Shown here in pieces: positions 1-11,267 of a DNA stretch of 64,000 nucleotides. The stretch spans positions 327,552-391,551 of the forward strand of contig QANZ01029578.1 of the NCBI GenBank assembly GCA_003254925.1, written 5' to 3'. The position numbers were made by a program, and so were the translations under genes. Source of the stretch: Chamaecrista fasciculata. Taxonomy: Eukaryota > Streptophyta > Magnoliopsida > Fabales > Fabaceae. The notes below the pieces were generated by a model. The model was not told the DNA's origin, searched no databases, and saw nothing but the letters and a program-made list of their open reading frames with translations. Every line of letters starts with the position of its first letter. Position 1 is the first letter of the stretch.

Positions 1-94
1 NNNNNNNNNNNNNNNNNNNNNNNNNNNNNNNNNNNNNNNNNNNNNNNNNNNNNNNNNNNNNNNNNNNNNNNNNNNNNNNNNNNNNNNNNNNNNN
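1..94. other. Assembly gap (N run)
   Basis: Unresolved bases. The gap ends directly in a GA microsatellite, so it probably interrupts that repeat. Confidence 0.99.

Positions 95-181
<87 letters not shown>
95..181. repeat. (GA)n microsatellite
   Basis: Uninterrupted GA dinucleotides run from the gap edge to 181. The related repeat near the right end of the window also finishes in a CT-rich stretch, so this microsatellite looks like the inner end of that dispersed repeat. Confidence 0.95.
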
Positions 182-183
<2 letters not shown>

Positions 184-510
184 GAGTAAAAAAATAGTAA
201 GAAAAGATGAAGGAGAGAAAAATTTGTAAGGGTAATAAAAAAATATTTTTATATGCAATTTACAAATATGCCCTTTGAATATTTTATTATTTTATAGTAA
301 AAAGTAGGTAATTATAGGTAGTTGAGTAGGGATATGTTAGTAATTTTAGAAGATAAAGGAGAGATAAATGAATGATAAAAGAGGAAAATAAAGGAAGGGG
401 AGATAAAGGTAAAACAAACAATATTTGTAACTGTAGCTCTGGTAGTAAAGGAGTACTGGGAGATAAAGGAGGATAAAGGCAAGGTAACGGAGTATCCAAA
501 CGCACCCTAA
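182..510 (-). repeat. Dispersed repeat with GGGTGCGTTTGG end, copy 1
   Basis: Read on the minus strand this begins with GGGTGCGTTTGGAT and continues with T-rich sequence that matches 62247-62565 (plus strand) over most of its length, including an ACCTACTTTTTACTA-like stretch and a CT-rich end. The terminal GTTTGG motif resembles hAT-type MITE ends, but the other terminus lies in the gap, so the class is an inference. Confidence 0.6.
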
Positions 511-1360
511 ATCCGAAACTCTTGACGGATGACCAGTAACCCAAAGAAAGAAAAGAATTGGTTATATTTTTCATATGCTCTCATCTCCTCTTATAGATAG
601 ACTAATTATCTTTCTATGGGTAAAAAAAGCAGTTAATATAACAATTACAGAGCATACTAATAATTCTATAAAACTACTAAATTAAGGAAGAGAAAAAAAA
701 TTCCATCAAAAAAAGGTAGAGAAAATAAAAACATATACAAAAGTTTAGCGTGTGGTTCAGTATCTCAAAACTTATTTTATAGTTCTATTTGGACAACTTT
801 ACTATTTATAATTTTTTAACACTCTTCAGTTCAAATGATACGCAATTACCCAAACTCTATTATACTCTAGATATAACTTGTGTTGTAGTGTAGAAGCCTA
901 GAAGGTGTAAGGCCCTCATTTATATTGATAACGATCTAGATTCCTTAAAATGGTCACTCATAATCTTTTATAATTAACTTCTTTGACTTGTGCTTCCGAG
1001 TCTTATTTAATTGTGACTTAACTATAAATTTCAATTTCACAAAAAAAAAAATCTATAAATTTCAATGTGCGTGTGTGTGTGTGTGTGTGTTTTTTTTTTT
1101 TTTGAAGATTCACTTTAATGTGTTTGAAACTTAGCGCGCAGATTTGTTCACAAATATTATTTTAAAGTAATTAAGTTTTACAAAATGAAGAAAGTTTCTA
1201 ACTTTCTATGATTTTGAAGGAGTTTTGTTATTTTTATAAAATGCTTATTAGGAAAGAAAATTCTATTACTAAGAATGAATGAAGGAGGCAAACAATGTAA
1301 AAGTAATAAATTTATTACAATGTATAAACTTGATTTTTCATTTCTAAAAGTGAAAAGTTA
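511..1360. other. AT-rich stretch, no gene seen
   Basis: No open frame of useful length, no domain and no clear repeat boundaries. A short (GT)n followed by a T run lies at about 1071-1103. Confidence 0.6.
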
Positions 1361-1369
1361 AATAATGAA

Positions 1370-1760
1370 GGTAAAAGCACTCTTTTGATCCATAAACTTT
1401 ACAGCAAGTGTCAATTTTGCCCCCAATCTTTTTTTGCGGTCATTTTTGTCCCCAATGTTTTACACTTTAATCAACTTGATCCTTTGACTTAACTTCTTTC
1501 AATAAATTAACGATAGACTTCATCATGTTTTTCATTATGAGTTAGAATTTGAGTTTTTTTTTTTTTCTGTCAATTCTATATTACATGTCATATAGCCATA
1601 TATATAGATTCTGTTGTTAATGTTTGGCTAGCTAAAGTAAGAGCAAATAATAAAATTAACCAAAATGTGAAACATTGAGATGAACTTGACCATAAAAAAA
1701 AGATCGAGGGCGAAATTAATAGTTAATGTAAAGTTTGGGGACTGAAAGAGAGCTTTTGCC
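1370..1760. mobile_element. Mutator-type foldback MITE
   Basis: The ends are inverted repeats: GGTAAAAGCACTC on the left, and GGCAAAAGCTCTC read inward from the right. A perfect 9-bp target duplication AATAATGAA flanks it at 1361-1369 and 1761-1769. Nine-bp duplications are the hallmark of Mutator-like elements. No coding capacity is visible, so it is non-autonomous. Confidence 0.85.
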
Positions 1761-1820
1761 AATAATGAATGGTAAACAAATTAAATCTTAAAAGATAGTT
1801 TTATGAAACTAGTTTTTATA

Positions 1821-2679
1821 GCTCAATTGTTCAAATTGATCTTAAATACATGTCTTTAAGTTCATTTTGGTCCTAAATGTTTCAAAATATTCAAAATGGT
1901 CCTAAATGTTGTCATTTAGTTTCATTTGGATCATAAACTACGGAATGTGGTCATATCTATCTCGTTTCAAGTTCGAATATGACGAGTCCAAAGGTAGATG
2001 TTACTTTTGACGAGTACTTTTTCTATCCATTTGGAGTGTCAACAAACGAGATCAAATTGGGTCCCAAAAATGAGCCGTTCATTTTACGATCAAACAAGCA
2101 AAGTTGGTCATATCTCTCTTGTGCAAGTCAGAATGCATTAAAGCTACGACTTACTCTTACAAATTCTTTTTCTACCTAGTTGGGAACGTCAACAAATAAA
2201 ATCAAATCAGACTCACAAGTGAGTTTGAGACCAAAAAGTGAAAAAAAAAATTAAAAAATGGTCTCAAAACCACCACTTTTGTGTTTGATTTGACTTTATT
2301 TATTGACAGACTAGGCCAAAAAACGACTCTTTAAGAGTAACTTTTAGTTTCGAACTCGTCACATTCGAACTTGAAACAAGAGAGATATAACCAACTTTGC
2401 TTGTTTGACCGTGAAACAAGCAGCGCCCACTTTCAGGATTCGATTTGACCTTGTTTGTTAACTCCTTTACTAGATAGAAAAAAATACTCGTCAAAAGGAA
2501 TATGTACCTCTGTATTCGTTACATTCAAACTTGAAATAAAAAAATATGACCACATTTAGTAATTTGAAACCAAAATAAAATTAAATGTCAACATTTAGAA
2601 TCAATTTGAACGTTTTAAAACATAAAGGATCAAAGTGAACTTAAAAATATATATTTAGGACTAATTTGAGTATTTGACC
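1821..2679. mobile_element. Mutator-type foldback element, family A copy 1
   Basis: The long divergent inverted arms carry phrases such as TTTTGGTCCTAAATGTTT and its complement. The flanks are GTTTTTATA (1812-1820) and ATTTTTATA (2680-2688), a 9-bp duplication with one mismatch. Shared inner sequence (ACGAGTT, TTTGACC and GTTTGTTGAC blocks) ties it to the copies near 3.1, 11.3, 33.6, 48.8, 51.0 and 60.4 kb. The small frames at 1979-2179 and 2300-2494 lie inside the arms and are not genes. Confidence 0.8.
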
Positions 2680-2688
2680 ATTTTTATA

Positions 2689-3084
2689 GAAGATAAACAT
2701 ACGACTTTCATATCATATTCAATTATTCATATAATATAGCTTTATATACATATGCATTGCCAACACCCTTTTCTAATTTCTAGGATCCTATGAGTCTATG
2801 ATGACTACGAGGAATCAATAGAATAGCCATTTTGTGTCAGATCAGGTGAAGCTAATATTATTTAGGGCTAAAAGAAAAATAAAATAAAATGGCTAGAGAG
2901 GAGCTAGCAGACAAAATTCGTGTGTTTTTTTCAACTCTCGAATTATTTAAAAAATATTACCAAACAAAACCACATCAACTAGTGGCTGCACTGCATGCAC
3001 ATATAATTGAAGCATTATCATGGATTTATTCTACCAAAGAGAATCTTAAACCCACGTACCAACGAGGCATGTGATTTCATTTAA
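2689..3084. other. Short intergenic stretch between two foldback elements
   Basis: A 61-codon frame at 2889-3074 has an ATG but no recognisable domain and lies between two transposons. I see no other signal. Confidence 0.5.
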
Positions 3085-3093
3085 TAATTTATA

Positions 3094-3636
3094 AGTATAA
3101 GGGTTATTTCGGTCCTGAATGTATACCTTAATATTTATTTTGGTTTATTATGTTTCAAGATGTTCAAATTGGTCATAAATGTTGGTAAAATATTTGATTT
3201 TGGTCCCAAACTATTGAATGTAGCTCGTTTTAAGTTCAAAGGTGACGAGTTTAATTTAGAGTTATGTATTGTTCTCAAATAATACTTTCTCTATCAAGTT
3301 GATATCATCAGCACACGAGGTCAAATTGATCCTAAGAGTAGACCGCTCATTTCATGGTCAAACAAGAAAAATTGATCATATCTCTCTCGTTTCAAATTTG
3401 AATGTGACGAATTCAAAGCTACGAGTTTCTCTTAAAAAGTTCTTTTAACTTGAAATGAGAGACTAGAGAAATATAACCAAATTAATAGTTTGGGACCAAA
3501 ATGAAACATTTTACCAATATTTAGGACCAAAATAAAACATTTTGCCAACATTTAGGACCAATTTAAACATTTTGAAACCTAAAAGACTAAAATGAACATT
3601 GGGACATACATTAAGGACGAAAATGACCTTTTCACC
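3094..3636. mobile_element. Mutator-type foldback element, family A copy 2
   Basis: It is flanked by a perfect 9-bp duplication TAATTTATA (3085-3093 and 3637-3645). The termini are related inverted repeats containing GGTCCTGAATGTATACC on the left and its diverged complement on the right. The interior matches the 60447-60924 element. Confidence 0.85.
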
Positions 3637-3645
3637 TAATTTATA

Positions 3646-4018
3646 TATAGTTCATGATACTGTAAGTTAATTGTAAATTATTATGATACCATAGACCTTT
3701 AATTTTTTTTGTGCCACAAAATTGTGTTGAGGAGTTTTGAGAGTTCATGAGCAATATGATATGCTTTTGAGTTTAATCTAATACCATCGTTCGCCGCACT
3801 TCTAATAATAATCTTCCATCCAAACATATATCACCTTAAAGATTTCTTATACTCATAATTTTATACAAATAATTTTTTGCTGGGAAAAGTCAATTTTTTT
3901 AAAAAAATATTACTATTAATTAAAACTAATTAATTTTTAATTTGTAACAGGATTTAGAGAAACTCATCAATATATATTTTAAATAATCATTAATTATATA
4001 TCATAGAAAAAGAAAAGA
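3646..4018. other. AT-rich spacer, nothing recognised
   Basis: Very AT-rich, with no frame, repeat boundary or promoter motif that can be supported. Confidence 0.5.
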
Positions 4019-4285
4019 GTAAACTAACAATTTGGTCCCTGAAAGACCACCGAACTGACAACTCAGTCTCTGAAAGATTAAAATATATAATTTAGTCCCT
4101 AAAAGATCAAAACGATATACTAATTAGTCCTTTTTATGAACTAAATAGTATATTATTTCAATCTTTCAGAGACTGAAACGTATATCGTTTTAATCTTTCA
4201 AAAATTAAATGTGTATTTTAATCTTTTCGGAACTGAACTGTCAGTTCGGTGATCGATGTTCCGAGGATCAAATCGTTAGTTTATT
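4019..4285. repeat. Foldback element upstream of the SMR gene
   Basis: Left arm TAAACTAACAATTTGGTCC with CCGAACTGACA further in, and right arm with TGTCAGTTCGG and GATTTGATCC in inverted order, form a hairpin-like unit. No clean target duplication could be read. It sits about 90 bp upstream of the TATA box of the next gene. Confidence 0.65.
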
Positions 4286-4321
4286 AAAACAAAAATCTTA
4301 ATTCTTTCTTAGTTTCTTACC

Positions 4322-4325
<4 letters not shown>

Positions 4326-4375
<50 letters not shown>

Positions 4376-4380
4376 TATAA
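4326..4380 (+). promoter_or_regulatory. CT-tract and TATA box of the SMR gene
   Basis: A (CT)n run of about 45 bp is followed at once by CATATATAATA (TATATAA at 4374-4380). The ATG of the downstream CDS is about 130 bp further on, which leaves room for a leader of about 100 nt. CT/GA tracts are common in plant core promoters and can bind BPC/GAGA factors. That binding is inference here. Confidence 0.6.
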
Positions 4381-4509
4381 TATTAGTAAGTGTGTAAGTT
4401 AGGGCAGCGGGCAGCCCATCCACTCTGCCCGGACTAATACAAAAGGCAAAGAATCTCTCTTTCCTCTTCTTATTATCTCCAAACTCACAAAATCACTTCC
4501 TTAAAACAA

Positions 4510-5001
4510 ATGGCCCCTTCTTTAACATCACTTCGTTCTTCCTCTACCATGAAACCAACAACACTCACAACAAGAAGAATAGCAACATCAACATCAAGAA
4601 GAAAAAGAAGACCCTCTTCCACAATAACATCTCTCAACAAGAACAAGAAGCAAATAAAGAAGAAGAAGAATAAGCACACAACCAAGAAAATTATTCAAGA
4701 ACCACATTCTTCATCTTCTTCTTCTTCAGAGGTTATTACTACTACTAATGGTGAATCACCATCTTCTTCTTCTTCAACTTCATCATCATCTTTGTGTTGT
4801 TCAACACCAAAAGGTCAGAAATTTCGAATCCCAGAGATGTCCACGTGTCCTGCAGCCCCAATGAAGAAGAAGCCTAACTTTTCAAATTTATCAAATAATA
4901 ATAATAATAATAATCTTCATAGGTCTCCCATTTCTTTCTTTGCTCCTCCTGACCTAGAACTCTTTTTCTTCCTTGCTCTTCCTCACAATATCTCCGTTTA
5001 A
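4510..5001 (+). CDS. SIAMESE-related (SMR) cyclin-dependent kinase inhibitor
   Basis: A single-exon protein of 163 aa. The first 60 residues are Ser/Thr/Lys/Arg-rich and end in a strongly basic block, a possible nuclear signal. A low-complexity poly-Ser stretch follows (about 67-94). Residues 96-117 carry the SMR signature: Cys, then S-T-P, then F-R-I-P, then C-P-A-A-P, followed by lysines. The C-terminus has an acidic-hydrophobic D-L-E-L-F-F-F motif (148-154), equivalent to the conserved cyclin-binding motif of SIM/SMR proteins. Family members bind CDK-cyclin complexes in the nucleus and promote the switch from mitosis to endoreduplication, often under stress or hormones. The protein is at the long end for the family because of the Ser and Asn runs (poly-Asn 129-135). 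Which SMR paralogue it is cannot be decided. A TATA box lies at a fitting distance upstream. Confidence 0.85.
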   Translation: MAPSLTSLRSSSTMKPTTLTTRRIATSTSRRKRRPSSTITSLNKNKKQIKKKKNKHTTKKIIQEPHSSSSSSSEVITTTNGESPSSSSSTSSSSLCCSTPKGQKFRIPEMSTCPAAPMKKKPNFSNLSNNNNNNNLHRSPISFFAPPDLELFFFLALPHNISV

Positions 5002-6638
5002 TTAAGCTTTAATTTAAATATATATCATCAATTTCATCAATATTATATTATGTATTTCAAATTTGCGTGCTTCTTTTTTCTTTTTTTTTTTAAATCTTGC
5101 TTACACACATAATACATGCATATATCAAGATCATGCATGATGACTTACACATGATGATCACACTTTAATCACCTCTAACGTTAGAGGCTACTAGAAGTTT
5201 TAGGTTTTGCAGAGTGATAGATTTAGTATTATTTTAAGTTAGTTGCTTCTAATTCTAGTGTTAATTAGCTAGCTAATTAACTAGTTTTGGGTTTTTGAAT
5301 TTAGCTGGGGATATGGCTCCCACCACTAAATTCAAACTTTAGAAAGAATGCTCTGACGACTTTTGACTTAAAGTTTGGTGAGTGTCAGAGATTTAATTAG
5401 TGTTTTTTTTTCCTTTGCTGTTCAATTTTGTTTATGTTATCCTTCCTCGGGATGATTTTATTTCAGAGAGCGTTGTATATTGTAAATTTGTAATGTGGTG
5501 TTTGATTAATTTGAATTTTGAGGCCTGTGATTGTTAATTAATTAAGCTCGCAACTATTAATACAAGATTTTTCGTTTGTTATTTTATTACTGAATCTAAC
5601 AAGGTAAAGTCGATCTTCACATAATTCTTACTTTTTGTATATGCAGCAAAATCCTCAATTTATTCCTTCTCACTTTGTTTTAATTTTTTGTTTTTGAACA
5701 GTATTCTCGTTAAATTAAACACACACTACATGACAACGTAAAACTTTGTGGATTTTTTTTTTGGCCAATTGTGGATATTTAATTTAGAGTATAAAATTTT
5801 TTTTAGTAAGAATAATTTATATTCACAAAATTTAAAATTTTATTATAATTTTCTTACAATGATATTAAATTACTTATTACTAGGATCAATAATCCCGCGA
5901 CGTTTGGAGATTAATTTATTTTGCGATAGAATGATTATGCAAATTTCATTTGTACGGAAAATTCAAATTATCATATTTTAACTTTTGACCTAATAATGGA
6001 GAAGACGATGCTTTAATTTGGATTTTCATTTTAAGATTTTTTTTCTCTTTGTATAGTTGGTAGGTGTGATTATATTAAACTCCCATAGTATAGCGCACTA
6101 TTGTTTGTCTTTGAACAGTCAATTAAAAAAAAACATGATTTGTGTTAAGCTCAATCAATAAATATCTACTAATATTATTGTCAAAGTTATGGTCCACCAT
6201 TAATTACTTTTCCTTTTGTTTGAAGATTAATTAGTTTTAAAATTTTAATTTAAAGACCAAGCAATTTTCATAGGTTTTGTTACTGAAAGAATTTTTTTTT
6301 GTACAATAAAATTTTGGTGAGAGGATGGTGTCTCAATCCAGGGTCAAAAATAAATTAATTATATATATTGGCAAAAGAAATTAATATATAGCAAAGGAAA
6401 TTTTGTTATATATATAAAATCAACTAATTAATTTAGTATGATAATTTTGTTTCATAAAAAAAAATTGTAAAATGACATCTTTTGCAATCATATTTTTCTA
6501 ATTCCAATATGGGTCTAACACTACATATTTGAACATGGGTAATATGCCTCAAAAATATATAATTAATTCTTTTTTATCTTTGAGATTCTTTCATTATGAT
6601 ATAGTTAAGGATATCGAATCTTAAGATAAAAGGACGAT
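5002..6638. other. 3' flank of SMR and AT-rich intergenic DNA
   Basis: The first few hundred bases are probably the SMR 3'UTR (T-rich, with AATAAA-like words). Beyond that the sequence is AT-rich without supportable genes. The 77-codon frame at 5748-5981 has no domain and looks like chance. Confidence 0.5.
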
Positions 6639-6646
6639 GTTCAAAT

Positions 6647-7274
6647 TAGGATGGCAACGGGTAGGGTATTAAATGATTTTTTTACTATTGATTTTCGTAT
6701 TCGTTTATCCTAATTAATATATATGTACTCTATCCGTATTTGATAAATTAATATACGTGCCCGTACCTTATTCGGTATCTGACGAGTACTTAAAATATCT
6801 GAAATATCCGAAAAAAATATGAATATGAATAGGATATCCTATTTTATAAATTAGATATATTGGGTACCCGATATCTAGTATCCATCAACTAAAATAAATA
6901 AATGAAATTATTATTAATTTATATTTTATTTTTTTTAAATATAAAATAACAAAAAAAATGATTATATAAAAAATATATACAAAAATAATTAATTAAATTT
7001 AAACAATTATATATAAAATATTAAATTGAATGTAAAATCTAAAAATTAAATAAGTAATAATAGGGTATCGGATATCGGATACCCTAACTATCTATTTATT
7101 TAGGATGAATATAGAATATCCGAGAGCAATATCCGTATCCGTCCAATATCTAAAAAATATTTAATTTTCACTACTCGTACATTATTCGATATCTAGTATT
7201 CGACAGATACCGGATAATTTTTTTGAACAGATATGAATGAGTACTCTAATTATTCAAAGAAATTGTCATCCCTA
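6647..7274. mobile_element. hAT-like non-autonomous element
   Basis: The termini are TAGGATGGCAACGGG on the left, and TAGGGATGACAATTTC read inward from the right. The flanks GTTCAAAT (6639-6646) and GTTCAAAC (7275-7282) form an 8-bp duplication with one mismatch, as expected for hAT. The interior has repeated GGATATC/GATACC and GTATCCG words in both orientations and no coding capacity. Confidence 0.75.
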
Positions 7275-7411
7275 GTTCAAACCATATCCTAATCATTATA
7301 AACATGACGGATACCGGATAGTTTTTTCGGACGAATATAAACGAGTACCCTAATTATCCAAAGAAATTTCAAAGTTGAAACCATATCCTAATCGATATAA
7401 ACATCTGTCAC
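7203..7411. repeat. Imperfect tandem duplication of the element's right end plus flank
   Basis: The stretch beginning GATACCGGATA, passing through GAGTACTCTAATTATTC and ending in CATATCCTAATCATTATAAACAT is repeated about 105 bp downstream with substitutions. The second unit covers the transposon end and the adjoining host sequence, so the duplication took place after insertion. Confidence 0.75.
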
Positions 7412-8155
7412 CCACTTTATTTCAAGTTAGACTCTAATCAGGACTTTTAATTACCTCACAATTTTGTTCAGAAAATTAATCCTAATCTAACTTAAACATA
7501 TTCTACGAGTTTCACATAGTTAAGTGTCTCCACTATAGGCTGCATGTGTTTTAGAATTTGTCATCAAGACAGCTAGTTTTCAAGTGGGAAGACAGGAAAG
7601 ACACAAACTTCATTTAATTAATTGGCAGTTTTAACTTTTTCTATCATAAAGTTTGTACATAAAATGTCCTTTTTTTTTTAAAATATGTATATACACATTT
7701 GAATTATTCTACATATAATACACATTTGAATTATTTTATATAGAATTATTGGAGCAATACAAAAGAGTTGAGTCTGACATCTGTCACTGTAAGAGAATCC
7801 AATGAGGGAACTCTCGTGCGGCTCTGATTTATATTAAAGAATCTTAAGATTTTTCTCATCATTTTGTTTTTTCATTATAATTTCAGTACTTTCTTAACTT
7901 TTAGTCTTATATTTTTCATCTTCTACCTGTCTTTTTTCTTCGAATTAAGTAATTAATGAGATCCAGTGTTTATAAACATAATCTCACATGGGAATTCATG
8001 CAATCTCATGGAATAACCTATATCTATTAGTTAACTTACAATCAATAAAAAAACTTACAACTACTACCATAAATTTTATTTTGAAATCCGCTGTTTAAAA
8101 GTTGTTAAATAGATAATCTATGCTTAATTAACGTTGTTAGAAAAAAAGACCATAT
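7412..8155. other. Intergenic AT-rich DNA
   Basis: No gene, RNA or bounded repeat could be supported. Confidence 0.5.
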
Positions 8156-8164
8156 ATTTCTATT

Positions 8165-8459
8165 GACTAAAACCTTATTTTGATCCCTCACAATTTGGTC
8201 CCTCATAGATGTTTTCGTTATCAAAGTTAGTCCATTCATCTAATTTTTAACGTAATTAGTGATGTGGCACTATTAAATAGTATTGAGGGACTAACTTTAT
8301 GTCAACAGAATCATATCACTAGCTTCATTAAAAATTGAATAGAGAGATTAACTTTGATAACAAAAATGTTTGTGAGGGACCAAAATTATGAAAAACAATC
8401 TAAAAAGGACCAAATTGAAAAAAAGTAATATATGAGAGACCAAAATAAAACTTTAGTGA
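8165..8459. mobile_element. Mutator-type foldback MITE
   Basis: A perfect 9-bp duplication ATTTCTATT lies at 8156-8164 and 8460-8468. The ends are GACTAAAACCTTATTTTG on the left and TCACTAAAGTTTTATTTTGG read inward from the right. The two arms meet around 8300. Confidence 0.85.
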
Positions 8460-8468
8460 ATTTCTATT

Positions 8469-9141
8469 TCTATGCTATATCATATGTATGATTTGGACGT
8501 ATAATAAAGTAGATGCAAAGACCGTGTATTGACTATTATTTGTTGATAATAAAAAAAATTATAAAATTTATATAACAGTTTTACTTTTGAAGTTGATAAT
8601 TTTGTCTCAAATGTGAGTCATATATCATTAAAAAATTTGTTCCAATTTTTTTTAAAAAACAAAAAAAATTGAGAAAAATGAATTAAAAAATTAAAATACT
8701 AACGAAATGTGGAAGAATATTATCCGTTTCTGCTAATGATGACATCAAGCATAATTAAACTACACGTTTATAAAACTGTAATTGACCCTATTTAATTTGT
8801 TGTTAAAAAAAATAAAATTAATTATATATATATATATATCTTATATTATATGGCTCAACCCATTTCTGGTCGTCCACATTTTAAAACTATAGTAAAAAAT
8901 TAATAATAAAAGGAAAATTATTATTTGATCCCTTCTTTTTTACTGAGTTAACGATTTAGTCCCTCATTTATTTTACATACATATTTGCGTGCCATAACCA
9001 CATTTTAAAACTATAGTAAAAAATTAATAATAAGAGGAAAATTATTATTTGATCCCTTCTTTTTTACTGAGTCAACGATTTAGTCTATCATTTATTTTAC
9101 ATACATATTTGCGTGCCCGTTAGGGCACACAAAGCCTCTAG
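8469..9141 (+). mobile_element. Helitron-like non-autonomous element
   Basis: The 3' end has a GTGCCC/GGGCAC hairpin (about 9112-9127), then ACAAAGCCT and the terminal CTAG (9138-9141) followed by T, as in plant Helitrons. The proposed 5' end TCTATGCTATATC at 8469 resembles the TCTATACTATTTT start of the element at 62791-63415. That 5' end abuts the target duplication of the preceding MITE, which makes it less secure. Confidence 0.55.
8874..9114. repeat. 124-bp tandem duplication
   Basis: Two nearly identical units begin CCACATTTTAAAACTATAG at 8874 and 8998 and end in ATTTGCGTGCC. They differ at a few positions only. Only the second unit continues into the Helitron 3' hairpin. Confidence 0.9.
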
Positions 9142-10450
9142 TGTGTATATATATATATATATATGCATACACAAACACACATACATGGTTTATTAGATAT
9201 ACCTTTTGAATAGTTCATTGAAGGCTTTGGAAATTTTGAAATATATATATATAGTAATGTCAGGACTAGTCACTCAAATTAATGTTGAATATCTATATAT
9301 ACAAATTAAATGGCTGTGTTCTTCACCCTCTTTTCATACCACCTTTTCCTCTCACACGGTTGTGGTCCCTTCTTTGTTGGGCATTATGAGTACTTGCATA
9401 ATGAACCTATAAAATGATACAAAGTTACGTTAATCAAATAATTTTTTCACAAAAAGAAATCTAGTAATTTACGTGAGTTGAGTTTCAAGAATTTACTAAT
9501 TTGATCGTGACATACTTTCAAACTCTATATATAAATATTTATAAAAATATTTACAGAGATTATTTATTAATAAAAATATTTGATCACATTAAGAGTGATA
9601 AGCTTTATGATAGGCTTTATATATAAGGCTGTAGCAGCAATTTTACAAAAATTGTTACTATTGTCTCTAGCGACAAAATAGCAAATTGTCACTATTATTT
9701 TGAGCAATTTTTGCAAATTACTGTTATTTTCTCTAGGGATGTTTTTACAAAATGTTGTTGTTGTCTTTAGCATTTTTCAAAACTCTTGTTATTATTTTTA
9801 ACAACGATTTCACGAACTACTTTATTCTCTCTAGCAACAATTTTACAAATTATCTCTATTACCTTTTGTCTGATTGTATTTAAGTTAACACAAGTTTAAG
9901 TTTTTTTTTTTTTTGGATTTTTTTTTCGGATAATTAAGCTTTCTTTTTCTTGTCAACTTGTATGAAATGCCAACTTTTTTAGAATCCGAGGTTGCCCATA
10001 CTTATTACTTCACAATAGATAGATGTCAATCAATTTGTTTAATCATCTTTTTAGTCAAACCTTACCGTAATTACGGTAATACTTGTCAACTAAAATTAAT
10101 TATTAAAATAACTATTTATAATTAATTTTAGAATTATTGTAGTTTTTTTTAATTTTGAAATAACATTACATTATATATGCTTCTTAATTTATGCAGTACT
10201 CATTAATAATAATATTTAACTACAAGTCTATAACTGATTGGTTAGTTCATCTTTCTTTTTTTTTGGTTACTCATTATTTCATCATATTTCAATAATAGAA
10301 AATGTGGGGGGAATTAAGTAAGTAAGCAAGATTTTGCAGATCAATTATGAGAGTTGAAAAGGATTACCTGCTCTTAATTGATTGAAAATGTCATTGCAAA
10401 AACGCGTTCCTCATCATCATTATAGTGGGAAGCACACACTGTCTTTATCA
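9142..10450. other. Intergenic AT-rich DNA
   Basis: It contains a (TA)n run near 9150 and, at about 9620-9860, several copies of a degenerate phrase built on GCAAnnTTnACAAAnT. The frames at 9206-9412 and 9567-9773 show no domain. No gene is supported. Confidence 0.5.
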
Positions 10451-10470
10451 ATGGATTACTTTAATTAAGA

Positions 10471-11095
10471 TAGTTTGCCAATTGTCTCTCAAAACCTAGT
10501 TTGCCTCTACTATTTTTGCTTTGGGCTGTCGTTGTTTTGCAGCGGTAACCCTCTCCTCTCATTGTTCTAAACGCTCATCTTCTCTCTACCACTTCTGGGT
10601 CGTGGTTCTACCGCTTCTGGGTCGTTCTTCTCTCCGGCTTCGGGTCGTGTTTCTCGCTTCTCTTTTTTCTTCAATAACTCATATCTCAGACCCCTTTTTG
10701 TTTTCTTGTAAGATTTGATTGTATTTTTCTAGTTTTGAATCTTTGAAAAAGTTTGCGACATCCATATGGTGTGAAGCTTATGCCTCTAATCTTTTGATTA
10801 TGTTTTCGGATTAGCAAGTATGGGTGGAAGTCAATGACATCTAAATTTTGCATAGTGATTTCTTTCCTGAGTATCATGGTAAACAGTTTGTTGACAACAC
10901 ATTTTGTGATGATTTTCATCCTCAGGATATATTCCATATAGGATCAGTTTGTCCTCAAGATATCTTTCGTATAGGACTTATTTATGCGCAACTACCTAAT
11001 AGTTCAATAATGTTTACTTTTATTTTTTGAAATTTCTTAACAATTGTAAGTGTCATTTGGCTTTTATCTAATATATTTTTCTTACTTATAAAAAA
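10471..11095 (+). mobile_element. 5'-truncated retroposon (LINE-like) with 20-bp target duplication
   Basis: The flanks ATGGATTACTTTAATTAAGA (10451-10470) and ATGGATTACTTCAATTAAGA (11096-11115) form a 20-bp direct repeat with one mismatch. The insert ends in an A-run (TTATAAAAAA). Long variable duplications plus an A tail indicate target-primed reverse transcription. A piece around GTTTGTTGACAACAC and GATGATTTTCATCCT is shared with the shorter insert at 21756-21961, so both derive from one family. The pyrimidine-rich 5' part encodes nothing recognisable. Confidence 0.75.
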
Positions 11096-11267
11096 ATGGA
11101 TTACTTCAATTAAGAAATTGAGTAAATTAATTATTTCATATTTAAAATGTCGCTAATAATTTTATTAATTCATCTTTCAAAATATTAAATCACAAAATTT
11201 ATAATATAAAATAGATATTATAATTAATTTAATTCCAAAATTGAAATATTAATTTAATTAATTTTTA

